This document shows positions 8,463 through 18,774 of a stretch of 64,000 bases of DNA, one piece after another. The stretch covers positions 620,001-684,000 of the forward strand of contig NZ_NOIS01000001.1 in the NCBI RefSeq assembly GCF_004137765.1. The letters run 5' to 3'. Positions within the stretch are counted from its first letter, which is position 1; the number at the start of each line of letters is the position of its first letter. Source of the stretch: Rothia uropygialis. Lineage in GTDB: Bacteria; Actinomycetota; Actinomycetes; Actinomycetales; Micrococcaceae. The notes below the pieces were generated by a model. It had not been told where the DNA came from. It did not search any database and was given only the letters and a program-made list of their open reading frames with translations. Position numbers and translations under genes: made by a program.

Positions 8463-9062
8463 TCAGTGCTGTTCCGGAAGCTGCAACCAGGAGTACCAGC
8501 CGCGATGCAGGACCAGCCATGCCATCAATCCGTAACCGGCCTGACCGGGACGTCCATCGTTTGCGGCCAGATCCTGGCGCCACTGCTCGTGGTGCTGCAA
8601 CGGGTTGAACGTGTCCACGTACACATGGCGTCGTCGAGTCGTAACGTCCGCATAAGCCGCGGACAGGTCCGCGATACGGCGGTTCTGCTCGGAATCCAGG
8701 GTGGGCGGGGGACCGACGACCAGGACCTTGATGTTGTTCTGCGAGGCCAAATCCACCATGTTCGCGAGATTCAGCCGACTGCGGGCGTTCGTCAGGCCCG
8801 TGTCGATGTCGAAGGTCGACGGCGCAATGACCAACCGATTGTCCGCTCCGCTGGCGAAACGGCGACTAGCCTCCTCGAACCAACGCTCGTTGAGGGTCTC
8901 GCTGCCTTCACCGGGAGCGGCCAGGTTGTACGAGACGACAGGCGCCACGTTCTGGGGCGTACGCGCCATGACCCGGCCGAACCAACCAAGGGCGCGCGGG
9001 TCACCAATACCAGCCAGCAGGTCGTCGCCGACCGCCACGATCCGAATGTTTCGTTGCTCCAC
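8463..9062 (-). CDS. SGNH/GDSL-like protein with altered active site
   Basis: A 199-residue protein with the SGNH hydrolase layout. Block I reads AVGDDLLAGIGDPRALGW, so the nucleophile Ser of GDS is Asp. Block III-like VVGPPPTLD is present. The late block expected to read DxxHP is NDGRPGQAGYGLMAWL, without His. The usual Ser-His pair is therefore missing, and it may be a binding protein or use other chemistry. From memory, related Micrococcaceae proteins also replace the Ser, so this looks like a family trait, not recent damage. GTG 9062 is used, with AGAAAG upstream. No clear operon partner; kgd ends 173 bases upstream on the same strand. Confidence 0.65.
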   Translation of the reverse strand: MEQRNIRIVAVGDDLLAGIGDPRALGWFGRVMARTPQNVAPVVSYNLAAPGEGSETLNERWFEEASRRFASGADNRLVIAPSTFDIDTGLTNARSRLNLANMVDLASQNNIKVLVVGPPPTLDSEQNRRIADLSAAYADVTTRRRHVYVDTFNPLQHHEQWRQDLAANDGRPGQAGYGLMAWLVLHRGWYSWLQLPEQH

Positions 9063-9170
9063 GAGATTCTTTCTGTTGTCTTCGGCGTCAGATCGTTGGC
9101 CGCCCGATCACGGACGTTCAACGAGTGCATCTAACGTAACGATAAACGTTCTTTGCTGCGCCCGCATGTC

Positions 9171-9216
9171 CGAGCCCTCGCATTGACCATAGAAACATGG
9201 GAAATACGAGGGCTCG
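9171..9216. terminator. Hairpin downstream of kgd
   Basis: CGAGCCCTCG (9171-9180) and CGAGGGCTCG (9207-9216) are perfect inverted repeats around a 26-base loop that itself contains CCAT and ATGG arms. It lies 19 bases beyond the kgd stop on the minus strand and is a plausible terminator, without T tract. Confidence 0.6.
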
Positions 9217-9234
9217 TGGACGACATGCCGACAT

Positions 9235-12200
9235 TTACTCGACGGCCTGCTGAACGAGATGCTCGAGCTCGGCCTGGTGACGTTTGCCGGTGCCTGTCGC
9301 GGGGGACGCGGAGGCGGGCCGGGATACCAAGCGTATCTCACGGTCCAAGAGCGGCAACAACGCGGTCGTCAGGTACGGCCACTGACCCTGGTTCGCGGGC
9401 TCGTCCTGAGCCCAGACCACTTCGGCGTTGGGGTACCTCGACAATTGCTCCTTGATCTCGTCGAGCGGAAGCGGGTAGAGCTGTTCGACTCGGACAATTG
9501 CCGTCTGGCTGAGGCCCTTCTTCTCGCGGCGGGCAGCCAGATCGTAGTAGAGCCGGCCCGAAACCATGATGACTCGCTTGACGTCCGAGTCATTGAGACC
9601 CAATTGGTCCGGAATCACCGTCTGGAAGTCACCCTGCGTAAAGTCCTCGACCGAGGATGTCGCCGCCTTGAGGCGCAGGAGCTGCTTCGGCGTCATGATG
9701 ACCAGCGGGCGGTGAGGCCTGCTGTACACATGACGGCGCAACAGGTGGAAGTGGTTGGCCGGGGTGGAGGGAACCGCGATGGTCATGTTGTTCTCTGCGC
9801 ACATCTGCAGGAAACGTTCCATACGGGCGGACGAGTGGTCCGGGCCCATGCCTTCGTAACCGTGCGGAAGCATGAGCACCAGCGAGGAACGCTGGGCCCA
9901 CTTCTGCTCGGCAGAAGACATGAATTCGTCGATGATCGTCTGGGCGCCGTTGAAGAAGTCGCCGAACTGCGCTTCCCAGATGACCAGCGAGTCCGGACGC
10001 TCCACGGAGTAGCCGTACTCGAAGCCCATGACGCCGTACTCGGAGAGCAAGGAGTTGTAAATCATGAACTTGGCCTGGTCATCCGCCAAATTCCGCAACG
10101 GCACCCACTCGGCATTCGACTGTGTGTCGTGAAGAACCGAGTGGCGCTGAACGAAGGTACCGCGCTGGACGTCCTGGCCCGACATGCGCACCTGGACGCC
10201 TTCCATGAGCAGCGAACCGAAAGCGATCAATTCACCGAAGCCCCAGTCGATCTTGCCATTGGTCGACATCTCGTAGCGCTTCTTGACCAGCTGACCGAGC
10301 TTCTTGTGAACCTGGAAGCCCTCCGGCATCTCATTGTGCACTTCGCCCACGCGGGCGACGACTTCCCGCGAGACGGCTGTAGTATCCGGCGAATAGACCG
10401 AGTCCTCGATCTGCTGAGCAGCGGGACGTTCGATGTTCGACACGGCAGCGGCATCCCCCGTGACCAGGGGAGCGGAAGATGTCTGGGCCTCGTGGGTTTC
10501 CGTGAACACCCGCTCGAGGCGTTCTTGGTAGTCCTTGAGGGCCCGGTCCGCCTCATCCTGCGTGATATCGCCGCGGCCAATGAGGGACTCGGTGTACAGC
10601 TTGCGGGTCGAACGCTTGGCTTCGATGAGCTGGTACATCATCGGCTGGGTCATCGACGGGTCATCGGCCTCGTTGTGGCCGCGGCGGCGGTAGCACACGA
10701 GGTCGATCACGACGTCCTTGTTGAAGCGCTGACGGTATTCGAAGGCCAGCTGGCCCACGCGGACCACGGCCTCGGGATCATCCGCGTTCACGTGGAAGAC
10801 CGGTGCCTGGACCATCCGGGCGACGTCGGTCGAGTACGTTGACGAACGGCCCTCGCCCGGCGTCGTGGTGAAGCCGACCTGGTTGTTGACCACGATGTGC
10901 ACCGTGCCGCCAACCTTGTATCCGCGCAGCTGGGACATCTGCATGGTCTCGGCCACGATACCCTGACCCGCGAAGGCGGCGTCACCGTGGACCAGGATAG
11001 GCAGGACTCCGTAGGAGTTCTCGGAATCGCCGCCTTCGTCCAGGAGATCCTGTTTCGCTCGGACGATTCCCTCGAGAACAGGGTCGACTGCCTCGAGGTG
11101 CGACGGGTTGGCCGCGAGATAAACTTGCGTCTCATTACCGGTGTCCGACGTAAAGACGCCCTCGGTCCCGAGGTGGTACTTCACGTCGCCGGATCCGCCC
11201 ACAAGGCGAGGATCCTGCTCACCCTCGAACTCGCGGAAGACCTGGGCGTAGGACTTGCCCGCAATGTTGGTCAGCACGTTGAGACGGCCACGGTGGGCCA
11301 TTCCGATGCCGACACCCGCGAGACCGTCATCAGCCGCGCCCGAAATGATCGAATCGAGCAACGGGATCAGCGATTCTCCGCCTTCGAGAGAGAATCGCTT
11401 CTGTCCGATGTACTTGGTCTGGAGGAAAGTCTCGAACGCTTCGGCGGCATTCAGCTTGCCCAGGATGCGCAGCTGTTCGTCCCGGCTTGGTTTGGTATAA
11501 CCGTGTTCCAGCTGCTGCTGGAACCACTGGCGCTCGCTCGGGGACTCGATGTGCATGTACTCAACCGCCAGGGTCCGGCAGTACGCATCGCGCAGAAGCT
11601 CGAGGATGTTCCGCAGGGAGAGCTTGGAAGCATCCCCGAAGCCTCCCGTTGGCCATTCACGGTCCAGGTCCCAGAGGGTCAGGCCGTAGGTCGCAATGTT
11701 GAGGTCCGGGTGCTTGCGCATCACGTATTCGAGGGGGTTGACCTCCGCGATGAGATGGCCACGAACCCGATACGCGTGGATCAGCTGCTGGATTCGAGCA
11801 ACCTTGTTGACCTCTTCCTCGGGGTTCACCTGATTGTCGACGGCCCAGCGCACGGGCTCGAAGGGTATGCGGAGGACCTCGAAGATTTCGTCGTAGAAGC
11901 CGTGCTCCCCGAGCAGGTACTGATCGATCAGCTTGAGGAATTCGCCGGAACCAGCGCCCTGGATGACTCGGTGGTCGTACGTGGACGTCAGCGTCAACAT
12001 TTTGGAGACGCCCTCCCGGGCCAAAGTCTTGGGGGAGGTGCCACGACGCTCGGCAGGGTAATCCAGGGCGCCGACGCCGATGATGCAGGCCTGGCCCTTG
12101 GAGAGGCGCGGGACCGAGTGGACGGTTCCGATTCCGCCCGGGTTGGTCAGTGATGCCGTGGTGCCCTTGAAGTCCTCGACCGAGAGCTTGTTGTCCCGAG

Positions 12201-13053
12201 CACGCTTGACCATGTCATCGTAGGCACCCCAGAACTCGGCGAAGTTGAGGGTTTCGGCCTTTTTGATATTCGGAACCACGAGATTGCGGGATCCGTCGGG
12301 CTTCGGCATATCGATGGCCAAACCGAAGTTGATGTGGGCGGGGTGAATGGCCGCGGGACGGCCCTTCTCGTTCTCGCCGTAGACCACGTTCTGCGAAGGA
12401 AAGGCCTTGAGAGCCTTGATCACGGCGTACCCGATGATGTGTGTGAACGAGACTTTTCCACCGCGGGAACGCTTGAGGTAGTCATTGATCAACATGCGGT
12501 TGTCGATCAGAACCTTAGCCGGAACGGCTCGTACCGTGGTCGCGGTCGGGACCGTGAGCGACTCCTCCATATTCGTCACGACGGCCTTGGCCGGCCCGCG
12601 GAGAGTCTCGACCTTGTCTTCTTCCGTCTCCACGTTGCCCTTGGCGCCCTCCGGCAGCTGAGCGGGAATGGGACGCTTGGTCGTGGGAGATTCTTTGGCC
12701 TCGGCCCCTGCTTGTTGAGGAGCGTCGGTTTCCTTCTTGGCGCCGGCCTTCTGAGTGGAGGCTTTCTGCGTCGGCTGCGACGTGGGCTTTGCGGCCGGCT
12801 TCGCCGGAGCCTCTTGCTTCTCCGGCTTCGCAGAAGCCGACGGTTCGGGCGCTGCGGATTTCGCGGCCTGGGCACTGGACTGGGTGCCGGACGGCGAGGT
12901 CTTGCTCTCTTGTTCCTGCATGGATTCGAAGATGGGCCACCACTTCTTGTCCACCGAGTTCTTGTCTTGCTGGTATTGCTCGAAGAGCTCATCTACGAGC
13001 CACTCATTACCTGCAAATTCCTCAGGGATCTGGTGATGTGGCTGATCTGGCAC
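9235..13053 (-). CDS. kgd: Multifunctional 2-oxoglutarate dehydrogenase E1/E2 (Kgd)
   Basis: Kgd combines thiamine-dependent 2-oxoglutarate decarboxylase/dehydrogenase and succinyltransferase activities at the centre of the TCA cycle; it is the actinobacterial form. The 1272-residue product has an E1 N-terminal helix (NEWLVDELFEQY), a Pro/Ala/Lys/Gln-rich linker (residues about 45-130) in place of a lipoyl domain, an E2-type acyltransferase core (YDHRVIQGAGSGEFL) and the E1 domain with thiamine-site stretches HGDAAFAGQGIVAE and VVNNQVGFTT. GTG 13053 is chosen because GAAGAGG sits 10 bases upstream; GTG 13062 in frame is too close. The E3 subunit is not in this window. Confidence 0.96.
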   Translation of the reverse strand: MPDQPHHQIPEEFAGNEWLVDELFEQYQQDKNSVDKKWWPIFESMQEQESKTSPSGTQSSAQAAKSAAPEPSASAKPEKQEAPAKPAAKPTSQPTQKASTQKAGAKKETDAPQQAGAEAKESPTTKRPIPAQLPEGAKGNVETEEDKVETLRGPAKAVVTNMEESLTVPTATTVRAVPAKVLIDNRMLINDYLKRSRGGKVSFTHIIGYAVIKALKAFPSQNVVYGENEKGRPAAIHPAHINFGLAIDMPKPDGSRNLVVPNIKKAETLNFAEFWGAYDDMVKRARDNKLSVEDFKGTTASLTNPGGIGTVHSVPRLSKGQACIIGVGALDYPAERRGTSPKTLAREGVSKMLTLTSTYDHRVIQGAGSGEFLKLIDQYLLGEHGFYDEIFEVLRIPFEPVRWAVDNQVNPEEEVNKVARIQQLIHAYRVRGHLIAEVNPLEYVMRKHPDLNIATYGLTLWDLDREWPTGGFGDASKLSLRNILELLRDAYCRTLAVEYMHIESPSERQWFQQQLEHGYTKPSRDEQLRILGKLNAAEAFETFLQTKYIGQKRFSLEGGESLIPLLDSIISGAADDGLAGVGIGMAHRGRLNVLTNIAGKSYAQVFREFEGEQDPRLVGGSGDVKYHLGTEGVFTSDTGNETQVYLAANPSHLEAVDPVLEGIVRAKQDLLDEGGDSENSYGVLPILVHGDAAFAGQGIVAETMQMSQLRGYKVGGTVHIVVNNQVGFTTTPGEGRSSTYSTDVARMVQAPVFHVNADDPEAVVRVGQLAFEYRQRFNKDVVIDLVCYRRRGHNEADDPSMTQPMMYQLIEAKRSTRKLYTESLIGRGDITQDEADRALKDYQERLERVFTETHEAQTSSAPLVTGDAAAVSNIERPAAQQIEDSVYSPDTTAVSREVVARVGEVHNEMPEGFQVHKKLGQLVKKRYEMSTNGKIDWGFGELIAFGSLLMEGVQVRMSGQDVQRGTFVQRHSVLHDTQSNAEWVPLRNLADDQAKFMIYNSLLSEYGVMGFEYGYSVERPDSLVIWEAQFGDFFNGAQTIIDEFMSSAEQKWAQRSSLVLMLPHGYEGMGPDHSSARMERFLQMCAENNMTIAVPSTPANHFHLLRRHVYSRPHRPLVIMTPKQLLRLKAATSSVEDFTQGDFQTVIPDQLGLNDSDVKRVIMVSGRLYYDLAARREKKGLSQTAIVRVEQLYPLPLDEIKEQLSRYPNAEVVWAQDEPANQGQWPYLTTALLPLLDREIRLVSRPASASPATGTGKRHQAELEHLVQQAVE

Positions 13054-13386
13054 TAGCTTCACGCCTCTTCCATTAGCTGTTTTTGTCCGGAGGATTGAGC
13101 GGTCAATCTTCCGTACCCTCTTGTGGATGCTACCGAAGCGCGGTGGTTCTCCGGGCTACAACGCCCCAGGGAGCCGCCGAGTGTCCCGCGACGATGCGGG
13201 AGGCGCAACCTCTGCCCTTGAGTCTATTAGGGTTGCGCCGACGTTATCCACCTGAAAACGACCTATGTCGCACCGTCGACCTCCATATCACAGTCCTTTG
13301 TGCCCGTGGACACCCCAGCGGCCCGGTATTTGGGGATCGTCCGGTCTTCATATCGGAATTCGACGGGTCTCGGTAGGATGGGACAA
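13054..13386. other. Divergent intergenic region kgd / guaB1
   Basis: This 333-base gap separates divergently transcribed kgd and guaB1 and must hold both promoters. It contains a perfect 9-base inverted repeat listed separately. A TAGGAT at 13374-13379 could be the -10 box for guaB1, giving a nearly leaderless mRNA. No supported small gene was seen; open frames here lack ribosome sites and recognisable products. Confidence 0.6.
13202..13239. promoter_or_regulatory. Inverted repeat flanking a candidate kgd promoter
   Basis: GGCGCAACC (13202-13210) and GGTTGCGCC (13231-13239) are exact inverted copies 20 bases apart. The spacer, read on the minus strand, contains TAATAG and TAGACT, either a possible -10 box for kgd. 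The same TAGACT hexamer appears before znuA and argS. An operator straddling the promoter is an inference; a simple hairpin is possible. Confidence 0.4.
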
Positions 13387-14865
13387 GTGCGATTCTTGAA
13401 TACCCCCTCAACCGACTTGACCTACAACGATGTTTTCCTCGTACCCTCGCGGTCCGAGGTCGCATCGCGATTCGACGTCGACCTTTCGACCGAAGACGGC
13501 ACCGGCACCACGATTCCGGTGGTCGCAGCGAATATGACGGCCGTGGCCGGGGCCCGAATGATGGAGACTCTGGCGCGGCGCGGCGCCATGGCCATTCTTC
13601 CCCAGGACGTTCCCCTCGATGCGGCTCGGCGGATCATCGAAGAGGTCAAAGGCGCGAGTCCCCTTGTCGAGTCCGCGGTGATCGTTTCCCCGGACACGTC
13701 GATCGAGTACGCCTTGCGTCGTTTGGGGGACCGACGCTTCGGCGAGGCAGTGGTCGTCGACGAGGAAGGCCGCCCAGTCGGCGTCGTACGGCGTGAAGAA
13801 GGTCAGCACGAGGACCCGGCTGCGCCGGTCGAAAAAGTCATGCATCCCCTTCCCCTGGTGATCGACGAGGCCGACTTGGCTCCAGAAGCACCCTGGCGAA
13901 GTGAGGAGAGAACCATCGCCATGCGTTCGGTCTTTGCCCAGTGCGAAGAACTCGGCATCGAACTGGCCGTGGTCGTTCGCGATGGACGGTACGCGGGTGT
14001 CCTCTCACACTCCGGTGCGGTGCGCGGGACCACGTACCAACCGGCCCTGGACGATTCCGGCGCGTTGATCGCCGGTGCCGCGGTCGGGATCAACGGCGAT
14101 GTTCTCGGCAAGGCGCGTGCGCTGCTCGACGCCGGTGCCGACGTGCTCGTTGTCGATACCGCTCACGGACATCAGCAGAAAATGTTCGAGGCTCTGGCCG
14201 CCGTCAAGTCCCTGAACCCTCGGGTGCCCATCGTGGCCGGGAACGTGGTTTCCGCAGACGGCACACGAGACCTCATCGAAGCGGGAGCTGACATTATCAA
14301 GGTGGGTGTGGGGCCGGGCGCGATGTGCACGACGCGCATGATGACGGCCGTCGGTCGGCCGCAGTTCTCAGCGGTCCTGGAATGTGCGGCCGCTGCCCGG
14401 GAACTCGGCAAGCACGTGTGGGCCGACGGCGGCGTGAAGTACCCGCGTGACGTCGCCTTGGCGCTCGCGGCCGGGGCAAGTCAGGTCATGGTGGGTTCGT
14501 GGCTCGCCGGGACCTACGAATCACCCGGGGAGTTGCATCACGACGACGAAGGACGCCTGTACAAGGAGAGTTTCGGTATGGCCTCGACGCGCGCGGTCAA
14601 GCACCGGACGCGGCAAGAAGACCCCTTCACCCGGGCCCGCAAGGCAATGTTCGAGGAAGGCATTTCCAACTCGACCATGTACCTGGACGCGGAGAGCCCG
14701 AGTGCCGAGGACGTCCTGGACAAAATCACCGCTGGCTTGCGTTCGTCGCTGACCTACGCGGGCTCCAACGACTTGGCGGCCTTCCACGAAAGGGCTGTCG
14801 TGGGAATTCAGGCGGCTTCCGGGTACGACGAGGGACGTGCGCGTTCGCGCTCGTGGCTCGTCTAG
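13387..14865 (+). CDS. guaB1: GuaB1-type GMP reductase (IMP dehydrogenase family)
   Basis: IMPDH/GMPR-family enzyme with internal CBS domains. The mycobacterial GuaB1 homologue acts as a nucleotide-regulated GMP reductase converting GMP to IMP, so that role is the best inference. The 492-residue product starts MRFLNTPSTDLTYNDVF, has the CBS pair at about residues 95-210, the catalytic loop GVGPGAMCTTRMMTAVGRP with the thioimidate Cys, and DGGVKYPRDVALALAAG for phosphate binding. GTG 13387 gives the family-typical N-terminus; AGGATGG lies just upstream, overlapping the in-frame ATG 13378. It is transcribed alone and ends at a strong hairpin. Confidence 0.9.
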   Translation: MRFLNTPSTDLTYNDVFLVPSRSEVASRFDVDLSTEDGTGTTIPVVAANMTAVAGARMMETLARRGAMAILPQDVPLDAARRIIEEVKGASPLVESAVIVSPDTSIEYALRRLGDRRFGEAVVVDEEGRPVGVVRREEGQHEDPAAPVEKVMHPLPLVIDEADLAPEAPWRSEERTIAMRSVFAQCEELGIELAVVVRDGRYAGVLSHSGAVRGTTYQPALDDSGALIAGAAVGINGDVLGKARALLDAGADVLVVDTAHGHQQKMFEALAAVKSLNPRVPIVAGNVVSADGTRDLIEAGADIIKVGVGPGAMCTTRMMTAVGRPQFSAVLECAAAARELGKHVWADGGVKYPRDVALALAAGASQVMVGSWLAGTYESPGELHHDDEGRLYKESFGMASTRAVKHRTRQEDPFTRARKAMFEEGISNSTMYLDAESPSAEDVLDKITAGLRSSLTYAGSNDLAAFHERAVVGIQAASGYDEGRARSRSWLV

Positions 14866-14886
14866 CCCAAGCCGACATGTTTTCCG

Positions 14887-14915
14887 AACGCCGTCGCCGT
14901 TGAGACGACGGCGTT
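14887..14915 (+). terminator. Terminator after guaB1
   Basis: AACGCCGTCG (14887-14896) pairs with CGACGGCGTT (14906-14915), loop nine bases, followed by CTTGTTC. It begins 22 bases after the guaB1 stop. Confidence 0.78.
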
Positions 14916-15077
14916 CTTGTTCGCCCGGGTCGAAAACTCGCGGTTTTCTTGAGCCTCGCATACCGCTGGGGGAGACCCCGCGCTACACTAAAAGCCTTAT
15001 GGACGACCCTTTTAGTTGCTCTCATCCTGGGCCGCCTCTCGCGCGCCGCCACACTTCCGGGACGGTGAATTGATCCC

Positions 15078-16465
<1,388 letters not shown>

Positions 16466-16469
<4 letters not shown>

Positions 16470-17617
16470 ACGATTGGGTTTCCCTCGCATTACTGGTGGT
16501 CCTTCTCGCGGGGAACGCATTCTTCGTGGGCGGCGAATTCGCGATCATGTCAGCACGTCGCTCCCAGATCGAACCTCTCGCCGAGTCCGGCAACAAGCGT
16601 GCGCAAACCACGCTGCGTGCCATGGAACATGTGTCCCTGATGTTGGCTTGTTGCCAGCTCGGCATCACGGTTTGCTCGCTTCTGATCCTGAACGTTGCCG
16701 AACCCGCGGTTCACCACCTTGTGGCCGGCCCGCTGACAAACCTGGGCGTTCCTTCCTCCGCGGCGAACATCGCCGGGTTCCTGTTGGCCCTGCTGTTGGT
16801 CACGTTCCTGCACGTGATCTTCGGTGAGATGGTTCCCAAGAACATCTCCGTCTCGGTTGCCGACAAAGCGGCGCTGGTACTGGCCCCGCCTCTGGTCATG
16901 ATCTCCCATGCGGTCAAGCCGATCATCGTCTTCCTCAACTGGCTCGCCAATTCGGCTCTGAAGATCATGAAGGTCGAGCCCAAGGACGAGGTCTCTTCGA
17001 CGTTCACACTCGAGGAATTGCAGACGATCGTCGAGGAGTCGACCGCAGAAGGGTTGGTCACCGACACGGACGGCATGCTCTCCGGTGCACTGGAATTCTC
17101 GGAAAAAAGCGTCGGGGAAGTCATGGTCCCGGTGGATCGGTTGGTCACCCTGCCTTCAGATTGCTCTCCGCATGACCTCGAAAAGGCCGTGGGCCGAACC
17201 GGCTTTTCCCGTTTCGTTCTGAAATCGGACGATGGAAGCTACCTGGGGTACCTTCACGTCAAGGACGTCTTGTCGATTCCCGACGAGCGTTATCGCCAGC
17301 CGACCCCGTTGACCAGGGTCCGTTCGCTGATCAACCTTCGACCGGACACCACCGTCGAGGACGCCCTGAGTACGATGCAACGTACCCACGGCCACGTCGC
17401 CCGCGTCCTCGCGCAGAGTGGCGAGACGATCGGCGTTCTGTTCCTTGAGGACGTGCTGGAAGAGCTGATCGGTGAGGTCAAGGACTCGACGCAGGCCATG
17501 GATTACCGACGCACCGGAATTTCCTACCGTGAGGAAAGCTCGCGTTCCATGTTCCCCAAAACGTCGGGCCGTGGCGCGACGGCGGCCACCGCGAAGCGCC
17601 CTACGAAGGAAGCATAA
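16466..17617 (+). CDS. CNNM/CBS-domain membrane protein, copy 2
   Basis: Paralogue of the preceding gene: 383 residues with the DUF21 membrane domain (MNDWVSLALLVVLLAGNAFF, CCQLGITVCSLLILN, FGEMVPKNIS) and CBS pair (FSRFVLKSDDGSYLGYLHV; EDVLEELIGEV). It is about 80 residues shorter than copy 1 and lacks the full C-terminal CorC/HlyC domain, ending in a Thr/Ala/Lys-rich tail. Adjacent long and short forms of this family are common in actinobacteria. ATG 16466 overlaps the upstream stop by four bases. Ion specificity cannot be read from sequence. Confidence 0.88.
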
Positions 17618-17629
17618 GCCATCGCTAAA

Positions 17630-17685
17630 TTGTGAACGATTCGCATCTGAGTAGACTTCTTGCAGATGCGATTCGTTCGCTTTTT
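17630..17685 (+). promoter_or_regulatory. znuA promoter with two candidate Zur boxes; also hairpin plus T run
   Basis: TTGTGA (17630-17635) and TAGACT (17652-17657), 16 bases apart, make a plausible promoter for znuA. TGTGAACGATTCGCA (17631-17645) matches the Zur-box pattern TGnnAAnGATTnnCA and covers the -35 box. A second box, TGCGATTCGTTCGCT (17667-17681), is an inverted copy that agrees at 12 of 15 positions and covers the expected transcription start. Read as RNA, the same arms form a long hairpin followed by CTTTTTC, so it may also terminate the upstream CNNM transcript. Confidence 0.6.
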
Positions 17686-17713
17686 CATTGAATGGTGCGT
17701 AAAAGGAGAAAAC

Positions 17714-18685
17714 ATGCGTGGTAAGGGCTGGGTCAGGGCTGTGGCCATCGCCGCAGTCGGTGGGGTCGCTCTGACGGGTTGCTCGAATTCGGATCCGGGT
17801 TCCTCCGGTAGTTCGGAGGACGACAAAATCACCGTGGTGACCTCCACGAACGTCTATTCCGACATCGTGAAATCCATTGCAGGGGATAACGTCAAGGTCG
17901 AACCCCTCATCAATTCCACCAGCCAGGACCCGCACTCCTACGAGGCGACCGCGCAGGACCGGCTCAAGGCCAAGGACGCCGATCTCATCGTTGAGAACGG
18001 CGGCGGATACGACGCCTTCATGGAAGACATCAGCGAAGGCTCCGATGCAAAGAAGATCGACGCCGTCCAGCTCTCCGGGCTGCCCGGTGCGGATGAAGCG
18101 GACGGTCATGACCACGATCACGATTCAGCCTCGGGCCATGAGCACGACCACGATCACGGCTCCTTCAACGAGCACGTCTGGTACAACCCGAAAGTGATGG
18201 AGACCGTGAGCAAGAAGATCTCCGACGAACTCGGAAGTCTCGACTCGGATCACAAGGACGACTATTCCAAACGGGAACAGGAACTCGGGGACAAGCTCGG
18301 AAAGCTGCAGGAGCGAGCCTCCTCCCTGAAGGGTGATGGCCGACAGTACCTGGCGACCGAACCGGTCCCCGGATATTTACTGCAGGCTGCTGGCTTCACG
18401 GACGCGACTCCTCATGGCTTCTACGAAGCGATTGAGGGCGACACCGACGCACCTGCTTCCGTGATCAAGTCTCTGAAGGACGAGTTGGCCTCCGGTAACA
18501 TCGCGTTACTGGGGTTCAACTCGCAGACCGAGTCTTCGCAGACCCAGGACATCAAGAAATACGCCGAGGATCACAACGTTTCGACGGTTTCCTTCACCGA
18601 GACCCTTCCCGATGACCAGGATTACGTCGGCTGGATGAACAAGAACCTGGACAATATTTCCTCCGCCTTGGACAGTCAGTCGTAA
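17714..18685 (+). CDS. znuA: Zinc ABC transporter substrate-binding lipoprotein
   Basis: Cluster A-I metal-binding lipoprotein that delivers Zn2+ to the ZnuBC permease outside the membrane. The 323-residue precursor has a signal peptide with lipobox ALTGC, Cys23 being lipidated. A His/Asp-rich loop (HDHDHDSASGHEHDHDHG) at about residues 135-152 is typical of zinc-specific members. The metal-site His around DPHSYE and NEHVWYNP are present. ATG 17714 follows AAAAGGAGAA. It is first in znuA-znuC-znuB, with a hairpin before znuC and Zur-like boxes at the promoter, so zinc-dependent repression is expected. Confidence 0.93.
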   Translation: MRGKGWVRAVAIAAVGGVALTGCSNSDPGSSGSSEDDKITVVTSTNVYSDIVKSIAGDNVKVEPLINSTSQDPHSYEATAQDRLKAKDADLIVENGGGYDAFMEDISEGSDAKKIDAVQLSGLPGADEADGHDHDHDSASGHEHDHDHGSFNEHVWYNPKVMETVSKKISDELGSLDSDHKDDYSKREQELGDKLGKLQERASSLKGDGRQYLATEPVPGYLLQAAGFTDATPHGFYEAIEGDTDAPASVIKSLKDELASGNIALLGFNSQTESSQTQDIKKYAEDHNVSTVSFTETLPDDQDYVGWMNKNLDNISSALDSQS

Positions 18686-18703
18686 ACTGACCTGACTTCC
18701 CGA

Positions 18704-18736
18704 ACGGTGACGCCGGCTCCAAGCCGGCGTCACCGT
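18704..18736 (+). terminator. Hairpin between znuA and znuC
   Basis: ACGGTGACGCCGGCT (18704-18718) pairs perfectly with AGCCGGCGTCACCGT (18722-18736) around a 3-base loop. No T tract follows. Inside an operon such a hairpin can act as a partial terminator or 3' stabiliser, giving more binding protein than permease. Confidence 0.65.
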
Positions 18737-18774
18737 ATTCGTTACTTCATATCGCCTCGTCAAGGAGTTTTATC

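Noticed and set aside
9259-12153. Long plus-strand open frames opposite kgd
   Set aside because: They mirror the codon periodicity of the large minus-strand kgd, have no ribosome sites and give unrecognisable Arg/His-rich products.
13083-13376. Small open frame between kgd and guaB1
   Set aside because: No ribosome site, no recognisable product, overlaps likely promoter elements.
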